A stretch of 64,000 bases of DNA from Prorocentrum cordatum (taxonomy: Eukaryota > Sar > Dinophyceae > Prorocentrales > Prorocentraceae): assembly GCA_963575745.1 (NCBI GenBank), contig CAUYUJ010014260.1, forward strand, positions 1,122,787-1,186,786, in the 5' to 3' direction. Below are positions 42,111-51,379 of the stretch, one piece after another. The translations under genes and the position numbers were made by a program. The notes beneath the pieces are model-generated. The model was not told the DNA's origin. It saw nothing but the letters and a program-made list of their open reading frames with translations, and ran no database searches. Within the stretch, counting starts at the first letter, position 1; every line of letters begins with the position of its first letter.

Positions 42111-43013
42111 TCAGCCCACGGTGCGCGCTTGGGGGCCACTGGGCCGCCCTCGAGCTGCCGCCCGCACGGCCTCCATCTGGGTGCGACTGGCTGCCCAAGC
42201 CACCTCGAAGTTGCTGGGGCCCCAGGCCTCTGGCAGCTTCTCCAGTTGCATGAGGAGCTCTGGCACCTGGCTGGCTCCTGTCCACTCGGCTGCGCGCTGG
42301 CGGCGCAGCGCCTCAGCCTCCTCGCGGGCTGCCTCCTCGAGCAACTGGAGCGCGCGGCTCGCCTCCTCAACCTCCGCGTCGAGCTCCGCGAGCTCCTCCT
42401 GGGCCTTCTGGAGCTGGGTCTCGACGAGGTTGCGCGCCACCTGCTTCTGCTCGAGCTCCTGGCAGGCTGCGCGGAGCCGCTTCTCGCCCTTGCTGATGGC
42501 GTTCGCTTCCCTGTGGAGCCGCGTCGCCCGTGGCAGGGAGGAGGCCTTCTGCTCCGCCGCCGCCTTCTGGGCCCTGACCAGCTCGGCGCGCTTCGCCTCC
42601 AGCTGGCTGGCCACGACGTCGGTGAAGCAGCCGTCCACTCCGTCAGGCGGCTCGGCCTGCAGCGCTTCGAGCTGCTCGACTGCCGCCTGGAGCCTCTCGA
42701 TCGCCGTGGCGCCTCCACCGCTGGGCGTCCCACTCGCTGCCGACGCCGAGGTCTGCGACTTGGTGGAGGCTGCCCGCGAGGCCGCGCTGCGGGCCTGCCT
42801 CTGGGCCCGGCGCCCACGTGGCTGATCCACCCACCCGCCCTTGTCTGCCTTGGGCCTCGCCTTGGCAGGGGGCGCTCCCGCCGCCCAAGGCGGGGCCGCA
42901 TACCCACAGCCAAGGCACGAGGCGCGACAATCCCAGTTCCATCCTCCGCAGCTGCTCATCCAGGAGGACTTGCTGCGCCTGCTGCTGCCGCCGCCGCGTG
43001 GGGACCTCGCCAT
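42111..43013 (-). CDS. LINE ORF1-like protein: zinc-binding motif plus coiled coil
   Basis: 300 codons from ATG at 43013 (MARSPRGGGSS). Residues 18-37 read WMSSCGGWNWDCRASCLGCG, with Cys22, 29, 33 and 36. This fits the C-G..N..CR..C-x2-C zinc motif seen in dinoflagellate LINE ORF1-type proteins. Residues of about 110-250 are a long Ala/Glu/Gln/Leu-rich coiled coil (IERLQAAVEQLEALQ, ELEQKQVARNLVETQLQKAQ, EEASRALQLLEEAAREE). Such proteins bind element RNA. The SL relic ends 143 nt upstream. Its first ATG (43155) opens a different frame of 66 codons, so either this ATG is skipped or there is a frameshift. The C-terminus ends abruptly (ARTVG) where the neighbouring frame continues. Confidence 0.6.
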   Translation of the reverse strand: MARSPRGGGSSRRSKSSWMSSCGGWNWDCRASCLGCGYAAPPWAAGAPPAKARPKADKGGWVDQPRGRRAQRQARSAASRAASTKSQTSASAASGTPSGGGATAIERLQAAVEQLEALQAEPPDGVDGCFTDVVASQLEAKRAELVRAQKAAAEQKASSLPRATRLHREANAISKGEKRLRAACQELEQKQVARNLVETQLQKAQEELAELDAEVEEASRALQLLEEAAREEAEALRRQRAAEWTGASQVPELLMQLEKLPEAWGPSNFEVAWAASRTQMEAVRAAARGRPSGPQARTVG

Positions 43014-43156
43014 GGCCACTGCCGCGCTGGCCGAGGGGCTGCGCCTCCGCGCCGCGAAAGCAGGGAGCAGAAACACGAAGTGCACTGGCCCAAAGCGCGG
43101 AGACCCTCGCGCTCAGAGCGCCGCGAACGACTCGTGGTCGTCGGGTTCTCCATGGC

Positions 43157-43178
43157 CTTGAGCCAAAATGGCTACGGA
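43157..43178 (-). other. Spliced-leader (DinoSL) relic, perfect 22 of 22
   Basis: The minus strand matches the canonical dinoflagellate spliced leader at every base (TCCGTAGCC..ATTTTGG..CTCAAG, D=T). The next bases are GCCATGGAG, so there is no SL-gene donor. The relic shows that the downstream sequence was reverse transcribed from a trans-spliced mRNA. It also identifies the host clade. Confidence 0.95.
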
Positions 43179-43465
43179 TTGCTCGTGTGTGTTCTGCCGT
43201 GCACCTGCGTGTTCTGCCGTGCTCCTGTGTGCCTTGCCGTGCTCCTATGCATTATGTGTGTTCTGCCATGCTCCTCGTGTTCCTGTGCGTTTTGCCCTGT
43301 TCCTGTGTGTTATGCTGTGCTCCTGTGTGTGTTCTGCCATGCTCCCGTGTGTTTGTTGGGTTATGCCGTGCTCCTGTGTGTTTTGCCGTGTTCCTGTGTG
43401 TTCTGCCGTGCTCTCGCGCGTTCTGCCGTACTTCTGCGTGTTGGGCTGCCGTGATCCTGCCCATG
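43179..43465. repeat. 20-bp tandem array abutting the SL relic, copy 1
   Basis: About 14 units of TGTTCTGCCGTGCTCCTGTG-like sequence, period near 20 bp. The arrangement relative to the relic is the same as at 39795. Confidence 0.85.
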
Positions 43466-43524
43466 TTCTGAAACAAAGGCTAAGTTTTAACACGCATGAC
43501 CTTAATTCAGCCGGTTGAGCATCT

Positions 43525-44360
43525 CATGTTTGCGAGGATGCCTCTGGCGATACCCCCAGCTACACACGTTTATTCAATTCGCGGTCTTCATTGTCAGGTG
43601 AGTGTCTCTGTCGAAATGCTTGTGTTTGTGAAAGGCGGTGTTGCGAACAACTCATTTTGGTGAGGATTTTCCAGACGAAATGCGAAATCTGAGGGATCTC
43701 GAGGGCGCTCTTGGGGTCATATTGGGCCTCGTTTGGGGCTGCCCCGACGCCATCAAAAACATGTCAATGCGATGTCACACACATATCTTCTTTGAGGATG
43801 TCCCTAACGAAATCGTAATTTTTAGAAACCTGGTTTGGGCCGTCTGGAAGCCTTTTTCGAGAGCGATGCCAAGACGGGGTTAGAACGCAGCTTGAGGATG
43901 ACCCTAGCGAAATCGTCACTTTCGGCAGTCATCAGGGCGGTCTTGGAGCCATATCAAGGTCCTGGTTGAGTTCTCATTCCCTCTTGAAGCACTTCAAGAA
44001 AAATGTCAAGACGATGTTGAGATCATTTCATTGGTTTGACGATGTCCCCAGCGAGATGCAAATTTTCTGCCGTGTTTTTTTTCTGGTCCGCCGTGCTGCC
44101 AAGCATGTTCTGAGGATGTCCCTGGCGAAAACACCGTTTTCAACATAAGCGGCAGTAGAACACCTCCGGCGACATGCAATTTGTTTGAGGATGTCTCAGG
44201 CGAAACGCAAATTTGTACAGATGGATGAATTTCGCGGCGATCAGTGGTTCGAGGATGTCTCGAGCGAAACGCTAGTTGTTGTTGAACGATATGTCGCGAA
44301 GATTTCATTTGTGTGAGGATGTCTCGAGCGAAATCGCTATTTTTGGAGGAACCTTTCCTG
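43525..44360 (+). repeat. Degenerate repeat field with GAGGATGTC..GCGAAAC motif
   Basis: Nine or more copies of a 20-nt motif (consensus GAGGATGTCyCnrGCGAAAC) at about 43532, 43664, 43796, 43894, 44039, 44112, 44192, 44253 and 44317. Most are followed by GCnnATTTT. Spacing is irregular, 61-145 bp. The flanking sequence between motifs is largely unrelated. Confidence 0.7.
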
Positions 44361-44579
44361 ACATGAGCGGGAAGCGCGTAGAAGGGAAGAGTTGTGCAAG
44401 AACGTGCACTATCGTCACGATGAACCGTAATGTGGGCGAGCTCCCCGAACGTCCACAGGGGATACCTATGGACGCGCGCTCCCCGAACGTTGACAACCCT
44501 GTTCTTGAATATCCTACGAACGTCTTCTCTAAAGCATGGCGTTTTGATCCGGCGTCGCCCTTTTGAACCGAACCGTTAC

Positions 44580-44635
44580 CATACGACGACGGCGACGACG
44601 ATGACGACGACGAGGACGATGATGAGGACAAATAT
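44580..44635. repeat. (GAC)n/(GAT)n microsatellite
   Basis: GACGACGACGATGACGACGA-type triplets. Confidence 0.9.
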
Positions 44636-44885
44636 GCCACAGGTCGGCTGGAGACAAACATGCCACAGGACGGACGGTGACGGGATGGCCGCCAAGGGGA
44701 CAAATATACCACAGGTCGGCTGGAGACAAATATGCCTCAGGACGGACGGTGATCGGATGGCCGCCCGGGAGAAAAATATACCACAGGTAGGCTGGCTGGA
44801 GACAAATATACCACAGGACGGCTGGACACAAACGTACCTACCACAGATTGGCTGGAGACAAATATTCCACAGATCGGATGTCCCG
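44636..44885. repeat. Tandem repeat of about 35/70 bp
   Basis: Alternating ACAAATATACCACAGGTCGG CTGGAG and GGACGGACGGTGACGGGATG GCCGCC segments; the longest regular spacing is about 70 bp. Confidence 0.75.
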
Positions 44886-44929
44886 ATTTTGTTGGGATAT
44901 CTGAAGCGAAACGCTCATTTTGGGAATCC

Positions 44930-44993
44930 GCCAGGTCCCCGACAACGAGGCGATAAGGCGCCTTCCCCCCCCCCCCCAGACCCGCCCCAGTTG

Positions 44994-45081
<88 letters not shown>

Positions 45082-45300
45082 ATATATATTCATGTATATA
45101 TATATATCCCTCTGGGCAACCAGACGTCCATCGCGCGACCCTTCGAGTCTTAGCGCGCTTCCCGTCATCCGCCAGGTCCCCGACAACGAAGCGATAACGC
45201 GCGATCCCCCCCAGACCCTTCCCAATTGATATATCCCTCTGGGCACCCAGACGTCCATCGAGCGAGTCTTCGAGTCTTAGCGCGCTTCCCGTCATTCGCT
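44930..45300. repeat. About 170-bp direct duplication; one copy contains an expanded (TA)n
   Basis: CCGCCAGGTCCCCGACAACG, CCCAGACCC, TTGATATAT, CCCTCTGGGCA and CCAGACGTCCATCG occur in the same order in both copies. The second copy has GATATATCCCTCT at about 45227. In the first copy this site is replaced by about 115 bp of (TA)n at 44995-45108. Confidence 0.85.
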
Positions 45301-45610
45301 AGCCCTCAAACCCGTGCGCCGCGCCACCCTCTACTGGTAAGAGATTATGAGATATAATGCAGATTCAATCAGAGTGTCCACCTCGCGTCTCGTACCTCGA
45401 AGACGTTTCCCGTCATCCGCCAGCCCCCTTGCGGGGCCATCACGCTGCGGGGCCAGTTTCAGTTTCCAGTTTCCAATGTTACAATATTGCTTTCTGCATG
45501 CTACTGTAGATTGTTACTGTCCGCGCGAGGGGAGGGAGCCGAAAACCAGCTCGGTCAGCGTCCCCCGATCGCGTTGTCTGAATTTCTTGGGGGCACTGGG
45601 ACATGTTAAA
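45301..45610. other. No supported gene
   Basis: Includes a third, partial CTTCCCGTCATCCGCCAG near 45405. Nothing else recognised. Confidence 0.4.
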
Positions 45611-45975
45611 ATAATTGAGGTTCGCGCTGCCGACGAAATGATCCCTTGGAAATTATGCTGTATTCGCGCCCCCGAGGCCGAGATCCCTTGTAAATTACAC
45701 TGCGTTCGCGTCCGAAGCCACGATCCCCGGTAAAATATGCCATATTCACGCTCCTGAGGCCACGATCCCCAATACATTACGCCACGTTCTCGCCTCTGGG
45801 CCACGATCCCTTGTAAATTAAATCACCGTCGCGCCCCCGAGGCTACGATCCTCTTGTCAATTACGCCACATTCGACCCCCCCCAGGCCACGATCTCTGGT
45901 AAATTACCCCACGCTCGCACTCCCGAGGCCACGATCCTACGCAAATGAAGCCACATTCGCGCCGCCGAGGCCCCA
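45610..45975. repeat. 42-bp-type minisatellite, locus 3
   Basis: Units GAGGCCACGATCCCnnGTAA and ATTACGCCATATTCGCGCCCC; spacings of 40-42 bp near 45674, 45714 and 45756. Confidence 0.8.
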
Positions 45976-46490
45976 TCTTGAAGCCATCTTAGGCCGTATT
46001 GTGTGCATCTTGGGCCGGCTTGGAGGCATCTTGGGGCCATCTTAGCCGTCTTGGAGGCCATGTTGGGCGTCTGAGAGGCCTCTTGGGCCGTCTTGGGGCC
46101 CTCTTGGGGGCATCTTGGGGGCCTCTTGGGCCGTCATGGGGCCACCTTGGAGACCTCTTGGGCGATCTTGGGGCGATCTTGGGGGCCTCTTGGGCCGTCT
46201 TCAGCCGTCGGAATGTCGAGAATACGCACATGATAACCAATAATGCCAAAATCCTACAGCCTAAGAACAACCAATAATTGTTGCCTCTTCAGGCCCTCCT
46301 GGAGGACCTCTCGGAGACCTCTTGGGTCTTGTTGAGCCGTCTTGGAGGCTTCTTGGGCGAACTTGGAAATATCTTGGACTCTCTTGGGCCGTCTTGGAGG
46401 CCGTCTTGGACCATGTTGGGCGGACTTGGAGGCCATCTTGGGCCATCTTGGAGGCCATCTTGGGCCAACGCCCCCTGTTGATTCATCTCG
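45976..46490 (-). repeat. CAAGACGGCCC-type array with spacer module, minus orientation
   Basis: TTGGGCCGTCTTGGGGCC units, with the AT-rich spacer module at about 46200-46290 reading on the minus strand AACAATTATTGGTTGTTCTT..GGATTTTGGCATT..ACATTCCGACGG. It is inverted relative to the array at 46600-47330. Confidence 0.85.
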
Positions 46491-46600
46491 GGGGTGCCTG
46501 ACGTGCTGAACCCTTTCGCTTTTGGTTTTGGTTCTTTTCCCCAAAGAACTCCCCCTGGGGCTTCGGCCCGTCCCGCCGGCCACCCGAAAGGGACCCCAAT
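46490..46600 (+). repeat. Module M1 of the composite repeat, copy 1
   Basis: GGTGCCTGACGTGCTGAACC, GGTTTTGGTTCTTTTCC and CCCGTCCCGCCGGCC, matching 59072-59172 and 59840-59935. Confidence 0.8.
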
Positions 46601-47340
46601 GACCGGACAAATCCTCCAAGACGGCTCAAGATGGCCTCCAAGATGGCCACGTTGGCCTAAGATAGCCTCCCAAATGGCCTCCGAGTCCGCCCAAGATGGT
46701 CCAAGATGGCCTCCCAGACGGCCCGACAGAGCTCACGATGCCTCCAAGCTCGTCCAAGAAACCTTCAAGACGGCGCAAGATGGCTCCAAGATTGCCTAAG
46801 ACTGCCCAAGAGGCCCCCAGGAGGCCTCCAAGACGTCCTCCAGGAAGGCCCCAAAGGGCCAACCTCATTGATTTTCCTTAGGTTGTCATAGGATTTTTGC
46901 GTTTTCTTCTTATCAGCTGTCCGACGGCCCAAGACGGACCAAGAGGCACCCAATATCGCCCCAAGAGCGCCCAAGAGGCCTCCAAGATGCCCCCATGACA
47001 AATCAAGAGGCCCCCAAGAGGGCCCCCAAAAGAGCCCAAGACGGCCCAAGATGTCCCCGAAGACGTCCAAGGTGGACTCCAAGACGGCCAAGACGGCCTC
47101 TAAGATGCCTCCAAGACGGCCAAGGCCTCCAAGACCGCGAAGATGGTCCCAAGATGCATCCACGACGGCCCCAGATGGCCTCAAGATGGTCTTAGACTGC
47201 CCAAAACGGCGTGGAAGACGCCTCCAAGACGGCCCAATAGCCCTCCAAGACGTCCTCCAGGAAGGCCCGAAAGAGTCAAAATGGCATCCAGACGGCCAAG
47301 ATGACCTTCAAGATGCCCCAATCTCCTCCACGTGTTTCCC
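46600..47340 (+). repeat. CAAGACGGCCC-type array with spacer module
   Basis: Units CCAAGATGGCCTCCAAGACG, interrupted at about 46845-46925 by CTCCAGGAAGGCC..TTGATTTTCCTTAGG..GTCCGACGGCCC. Confidence 0.85.
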
Positions 47341-47665
47341 GAAAGCTTTCCGAACAATTTCGGGGAACACTCGTTCCGAAAGATTGGCAAGGATATGACC
47401 CAACCTTCGGCCAGAAGGCCCCAAGACGCCTCCAAAAGCTCACAAAAGCCCCCAAGGGGCTCTGAACACGCCCACTCCTCACTCTCCTCCTCTTCCCCGT
47501 CCTCCCCCACGTGTTCTCCGAAGGCTTTCCAAATCGATTCGGGGAACACATGGTCCGATAGCTTGGCAGGGCTCTGGCCTCAACGTTCGGCCACATAGGC
47601 GCTTCTGAAAGGGCAGAGGGCGGCGGTGACTCGCCGTAGGCGTCTTCGATAACGCCAACGTTTCA
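47320..47665 (+). repeat. Module M3 of the composite repeat
   Basis: Two copies of CCCCACGTGTT..CGAAnGCTTTCCnAAnnnATTTCGGGGAACAC at 47325-47360 and 47507-47550. The second continues with GTCCGATAGCTTGGCAGG, CAACGTTCGGCCACATAGGC and GGCGTAGGCGTCTTCGAT-like sequence. The same module closes the region at 60915-61050. Confidence 0.8.
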
Positions 47666-47819
47666 ATATGCGCTGATGACTCCTATCCGCCCCCGCATGC
47701 TGCTCCCAAATGCGCCAAGGCAGCGCCGAGACGCACCGACGCGACTCTGTTACATCCAATTCAGACGGAGAGGGGGTCGGCGGCAGGAGGCGAAGCCCTT
47801 ACGAATAAACTACTCAATG

Positions 47820-47945
47820 CGCGCGTCCCCGAATCCATACGCCCCCGTCAATTAGTCAACATTCGCGTCCTCGAGGTTTACGCTCTCGTACATTATGCAA
47901 GAATTGCGTCACCGAGGCCACGGTCACCCGTACATAAAATAATGC
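47820..47945. repeat. 42-bp-type minisatellite, locus 4
   Basis: Three diverged units of GCGTCCCCGAATCCATACGC-type sequence. Followed to about 48110 by interrupted ATC/CAT triplets. Confidence 0.65.
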
Positions 47946-48380
47946 GCGCATTCCCGCAAGCCACGCCCTCGATCACCACCAACATGATCATAATCGTCAC
48001 CAGTGCCCGCAACAGCATCACCAGCAATATCTCCACCACTATCACCATCGGCGTCAGCATCAGCATCATCAGCACCACCATCGCCGTCAGCATCAACATG
48101 TCTGCAAGACGGCGCCAAGACATCTGGATATAGCTTTAATATATCCCGTGATGGTAGGAGAGGAGGCCGGAGGCAGAGGGCGAAACCCTTCAGGATAATG
48201 AGAGGGACGGATGAGCACACGAGCTAAACCAAGATTAAAGTTTCCATCTATATATATGTATATATATATAGATATATGTGTGTATACACCAAATTATTTC
48301 CCCAATCAGAGCTTGCCTCTGTAGGGGTCCTAGCGGATTCATATGGTTAGGTTTGGTTTGCCGCCGATTTTCGCCGCACG
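47946..48380. other. No supported gene; interrupted CAT/CAG triplets
   Basis: ATCACCAGCAATATC-type triplets to 48110, then a short TATATA run at 48250-48285. Confidence 0.5.
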
Positions 48381-48384
48381 CCCA

Positions 48385-48592
48385 GGTGCCTGGGTGCCCG
48401 GGTGCCTGGGCGTGCCCCGGGGTGCCCGGGGGTGCCCTATAGCCCTAAGCCCTATAGCCCTACAGCCCTAAAGCCCAATATCCCAATAGCCCTGTAGCCC
48501 TACAACTCTATAGCCCTATAGCTCTAGAGCCCTATGGCTCAATAGCCCTATAGCCCTATAGCCCCCTAGCCCTATAGCCCTGATTGGGTTTT
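48385..48592. repeat. GGTGCCTGG then (CCCTATAG)n 8-bp tandem repeat
   Basis: From 48385 a CCCGGGTGCCTGGG repeat, then from about 48435 roughly 15 units of CCCTATAG with variants CCCTACAG, CCCTAAAG and CCCTGTAG. Confidence 0.85.
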
Positions 48593-48769
48593 CTCCGGTA
48601 TCATGTAAGTGTACACGCGTGTGTATACATGTGTATATATACACATGTATATGTATACGCATGTGCACGCATATAGAGGGATATGTTTTCGAGCGAGGGT
48701 GAGATACCACTGCGCCCAGAAAGACAGCAAAAAACAAGGATAGTTATACCTGCTTGTTTCTACATAAAG

Positions 48770-48773
48770 TTAT

Positions 48774-48807
<34 letters not shown>

Positions 48808-48871
48808 CAAAAAAGAGAGAGAGAGAGAGAGAGACGAGAAAAAAAAGAGAGCGAGGACGAACGAGGGAGAA

Positions 48872-48904
<33 letters not shown>

Positions 48905-48905
48905 T
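48770..48905. repeat. (GA)n microsatellite, interrupted
   Basis: GAGAGA with AAAAAAGAG and CGAGGACG interruptions. Confidence 0.95.
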
Positions 48906-49490
48906 GAGAGAAGGAGGTGAAATGGGTGACAATGGTGGGGGATGGTGAGCCCGAGGCGAGGTAGGGCAAGACGCATACAAACATAATGACAGACAGGAAC
49001 GGAGAGAGGGAGGGAGCGAGACGAGCGGCTCGAGAAGGAGACCGCCACAGGGAAGGGAAACGAGTACGCCCCGCCCCCCTCGTCCTCCCCCTCCCCCCCA
49101 GCGGAGCGGCCGAGAGGCCGCTCGGCGCGTCGCCCCGGATCTGCTTGACCGCCGCCTCCAGGTCCGCGATCCGCCGCAGCATGTCCTGTGCGAGGGGCGG
49201 GGGCTGCCCCGCGCGCTGTCGCCGGCTGCAGGGGCGGAGGCGACGAGCCGTAGCTGTTGCGCCTCGCGGAGAGATGTCGAGCGAGCGGGTGGCAGTGTCG
49301 GCCTCGGGTCTGGACAGACTGCCTGCACCGCCCGCTCGTGCTCCTCATCGTCGTCCCGTTCCTCCTCCGTCCTCCTTCCTGCTCCTCCCAAAACCACGCC
49401 CATGGGATACAGCGGCGTGCCCATCACAGGGCGCCGAAAGATCGCTGCAATACGCCCACGATGGCCTCCAGACAGACCCAGAGTTCTCGA
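48906..49490. other. No supported gene
   Basis: A minus-strand stretch near 49130-49250 (MLRRIADLEAAVKQIRGDAP) is coiled-coil-like but short. No splice context is evident. Everything else here is GC-rich noise. Confidence 0.3.
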
Positions 49491-49990
49491 AGACGCCCGA
49501 AGAGGCCTCCAAGAGCACTCCCAAGAGAGCCCCAAGAGGCAAGAATCATTGCTTTCCCAAACAAGTTTTGAAAGATTTTGGCGGTCTCGCCTTCTCGGGT
49601 TCCCGATTTTCCAAGACGGCCTCAGAAGGCCCCAAATATCCACCCAAAGCAACCGAAGAGTCCCCCAAGAGAGCCCCAAAACGGAACACGAGGGCCCCAA
49701 GACAGTCCACGAGGCTTCCAAGACGGCCCACGAGGTCCCCAAGACTGCATGGGAGGGGCCAGACGGGGGACCCGAACGGACATTTCGAGCCATCGGCCCC
49801 GAGAGGCCCCCAGGAGGCCCCAAAAGGCCCCCAAGAAGCCCCCAAGAGGCCCAAAGAAGGTCCAAAAGGCCAACAGGAAAACCCAAGAGTTCCCCAAGAG
49901 CTCCAAACAGGCCTTCTCGGGGCCCCCAAGAGGCCGCAGAAGTGCCCCCCAGAGGCTCCAGAGAGCTCTCCAAAGACACCCGAAGAAACA
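49490..49990 (+). repeat. CAAGACGGCCC-type array with spacer module
   Basis: Includes an AT-rich spacer CAAGAATCATTGCTTTCCC..TTTTGAAAGATTTTGGCGG at 49535-49610, then array units. Confidence 0.85.
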
Positions 49991-50089
49991 TCCCTGATGA
50001 CTCTGACCCACGTCCCAGGCACGGTGGCGGGCTCGGCCGAAGGCCCCCCTTTCTCTCTCTCTCTCTCTATCGTCTCTCTGCCTTGGTGG

Positions 50090-50093
<4 letters not shown>

Positions 50094-50127
<34 letters not shown>
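50094..50127. repeat. (TA)n microsatellite
   Basis: Pure TA run, followed by GTGTGTGCGCGCGCGTGTGT. Confidence 0.95.
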
Positions 50128-50128
<1 letters not shown>

Positions 50129-50254
50129 TGCAGACATGCATCTTGATGTGTGTGCGTGCGCGCGCGCGTGTGTGTGTGAGTGTGTGATCCACGCGCGCTT
50201 CGCGCGCGCTTGGCTTCTAGCATGCTCCAAGTGTAGCCTAAACAGATTCGGCAT

Positions 50255-51010
50255 CGGAGGACATACATTGTCACACGGGTCGTGCCCCCTCAGGGAGCTG
50301 CACCTGCGGCCATAGAGACAGGCTTGGCTTAGTGTCCCCCCGCCCATGTCGGCACACTCCTCACAAGGATCGCGCCCCGCGGGGAACTCCACCTGCGTCC
50401 CCAGCGACAAGGTTCGCGCACTGGCGCGCCCCTCAGGCGGTTCTTGCTCCGAAAATAACTGCATGTGTGGCACCAGGGGGGCCGTTTCATAGTGTCGCCC
50501 AGCTCGCTTCGGCACACCTTTCACACGGATCGTGGCCCGCAAAACGTTCCACGGACGGCCCCTAGGAAGCGTAGGACAAGGTTCGCATCCCGCCCCCCCG
50601 CCTACTTGGGCACACCTTCCACACGGATCGTGGCACACAGGGATCTCCACCCACGGCCCCAGAGGCAAGGTTCGCACTGCGCCCCCCCTGGCCATTGTGG
50701 TACACCCCATCACACGGATCGTGCCCACAAGGAACACCATCTGAAGACCCAGAGACAAATTTCGTACAAAGTCCCTCCGCCCGTGTCGGCACACCCGTCA
50801 CGCGAACCACCCCCCAGAAGAAGCTTCACCTATGGCACCAGTGGGCAGCTTCGCATGGCGTCCCAGTGCCAATTTCGGAACATGCCTCGCACGGGTCGTG
50901 CCAAGAGGAATTCCACCTGTGGCCTCAGTGAACGGGTTCGCGCGGGAGCATCCGAATTATCCGGCACGCCCTTGACGCAGATCGTGCCCCAATGGGGATT
51001 CAGCGCAACC
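50255..51010. repeat. About 92-bp tandem repeat
   Basis: Units centred on GGCACACCTTTCACACGGAT CGTGCC and CACCTGCGGCCCCAGAGACA AGGTTCGC. Landmarks near 50273, 50362, 50522, 50618, 50712, 50796, 50890 and 50973 give spacings of 83-96 bp, with one longer gap. Confidence 0.8.
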
Positions 51011-51169
51011 GTGCACACGTGCTCCGCAGTAGCCAGCGTTCCATGTTGCCCCGCGGAACGCAGTGCAAGACGAGAGACCCGCGCTCTGCGCTACACATGA
51101 CTTCATGAGGGTCCGTCCATCGCCAAGCACATTGCTTGCTTAAGTGACGAAGCAATGTTGGTCTCCTGG

Positions 51170-51330
51170 GGCCCTCGCGGGGCCCATCTTGGGGCTTTCT
51201 TAGGACGTCTTCGGGGCCTCTTGAAACGCCTGACACGAGCGTGATTACGATTTGGCCCAAGTTTGCCATTGCGGCGCTCGTGGCCGAGATGCAATAATGG
51301 AATGTCGCAAGACGCAGGCGAAGCCAAGTC
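51170..51330 (-). repeat. Short CAAGA-family fragment
   Basis: TTGGGGCTTTCTTAGGACGTCTTCGGGGCCTCTTG, minus orientation, at 51190-51230. Confidence 0.6.
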
Positions 51331-51379
51331 AACCATGTGCTTCTATTGTTCCGAGACGACTTTGGATCGTTTTTCGAAC

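Noticed and set aside
43157-43178. Functional SL RNA gene
   Set aside because: No GT donor or Sm-type site follows the leader; the downstream sequence is an mRNA-like ORF.
41961-43454. Plus-strand ORF of 497 codons
   Set aside because: Antisense to the zinc-motif/coiled-coil ORF and running into the 20-bp array; Cys/Val-rich end is array translation.
48435-48592. Chromosome end (true telomere)
   Set aside because: The repeat is short, degenerate, 8 bp rather than 7 bp, and flanked by ordinary sequence on both sides.
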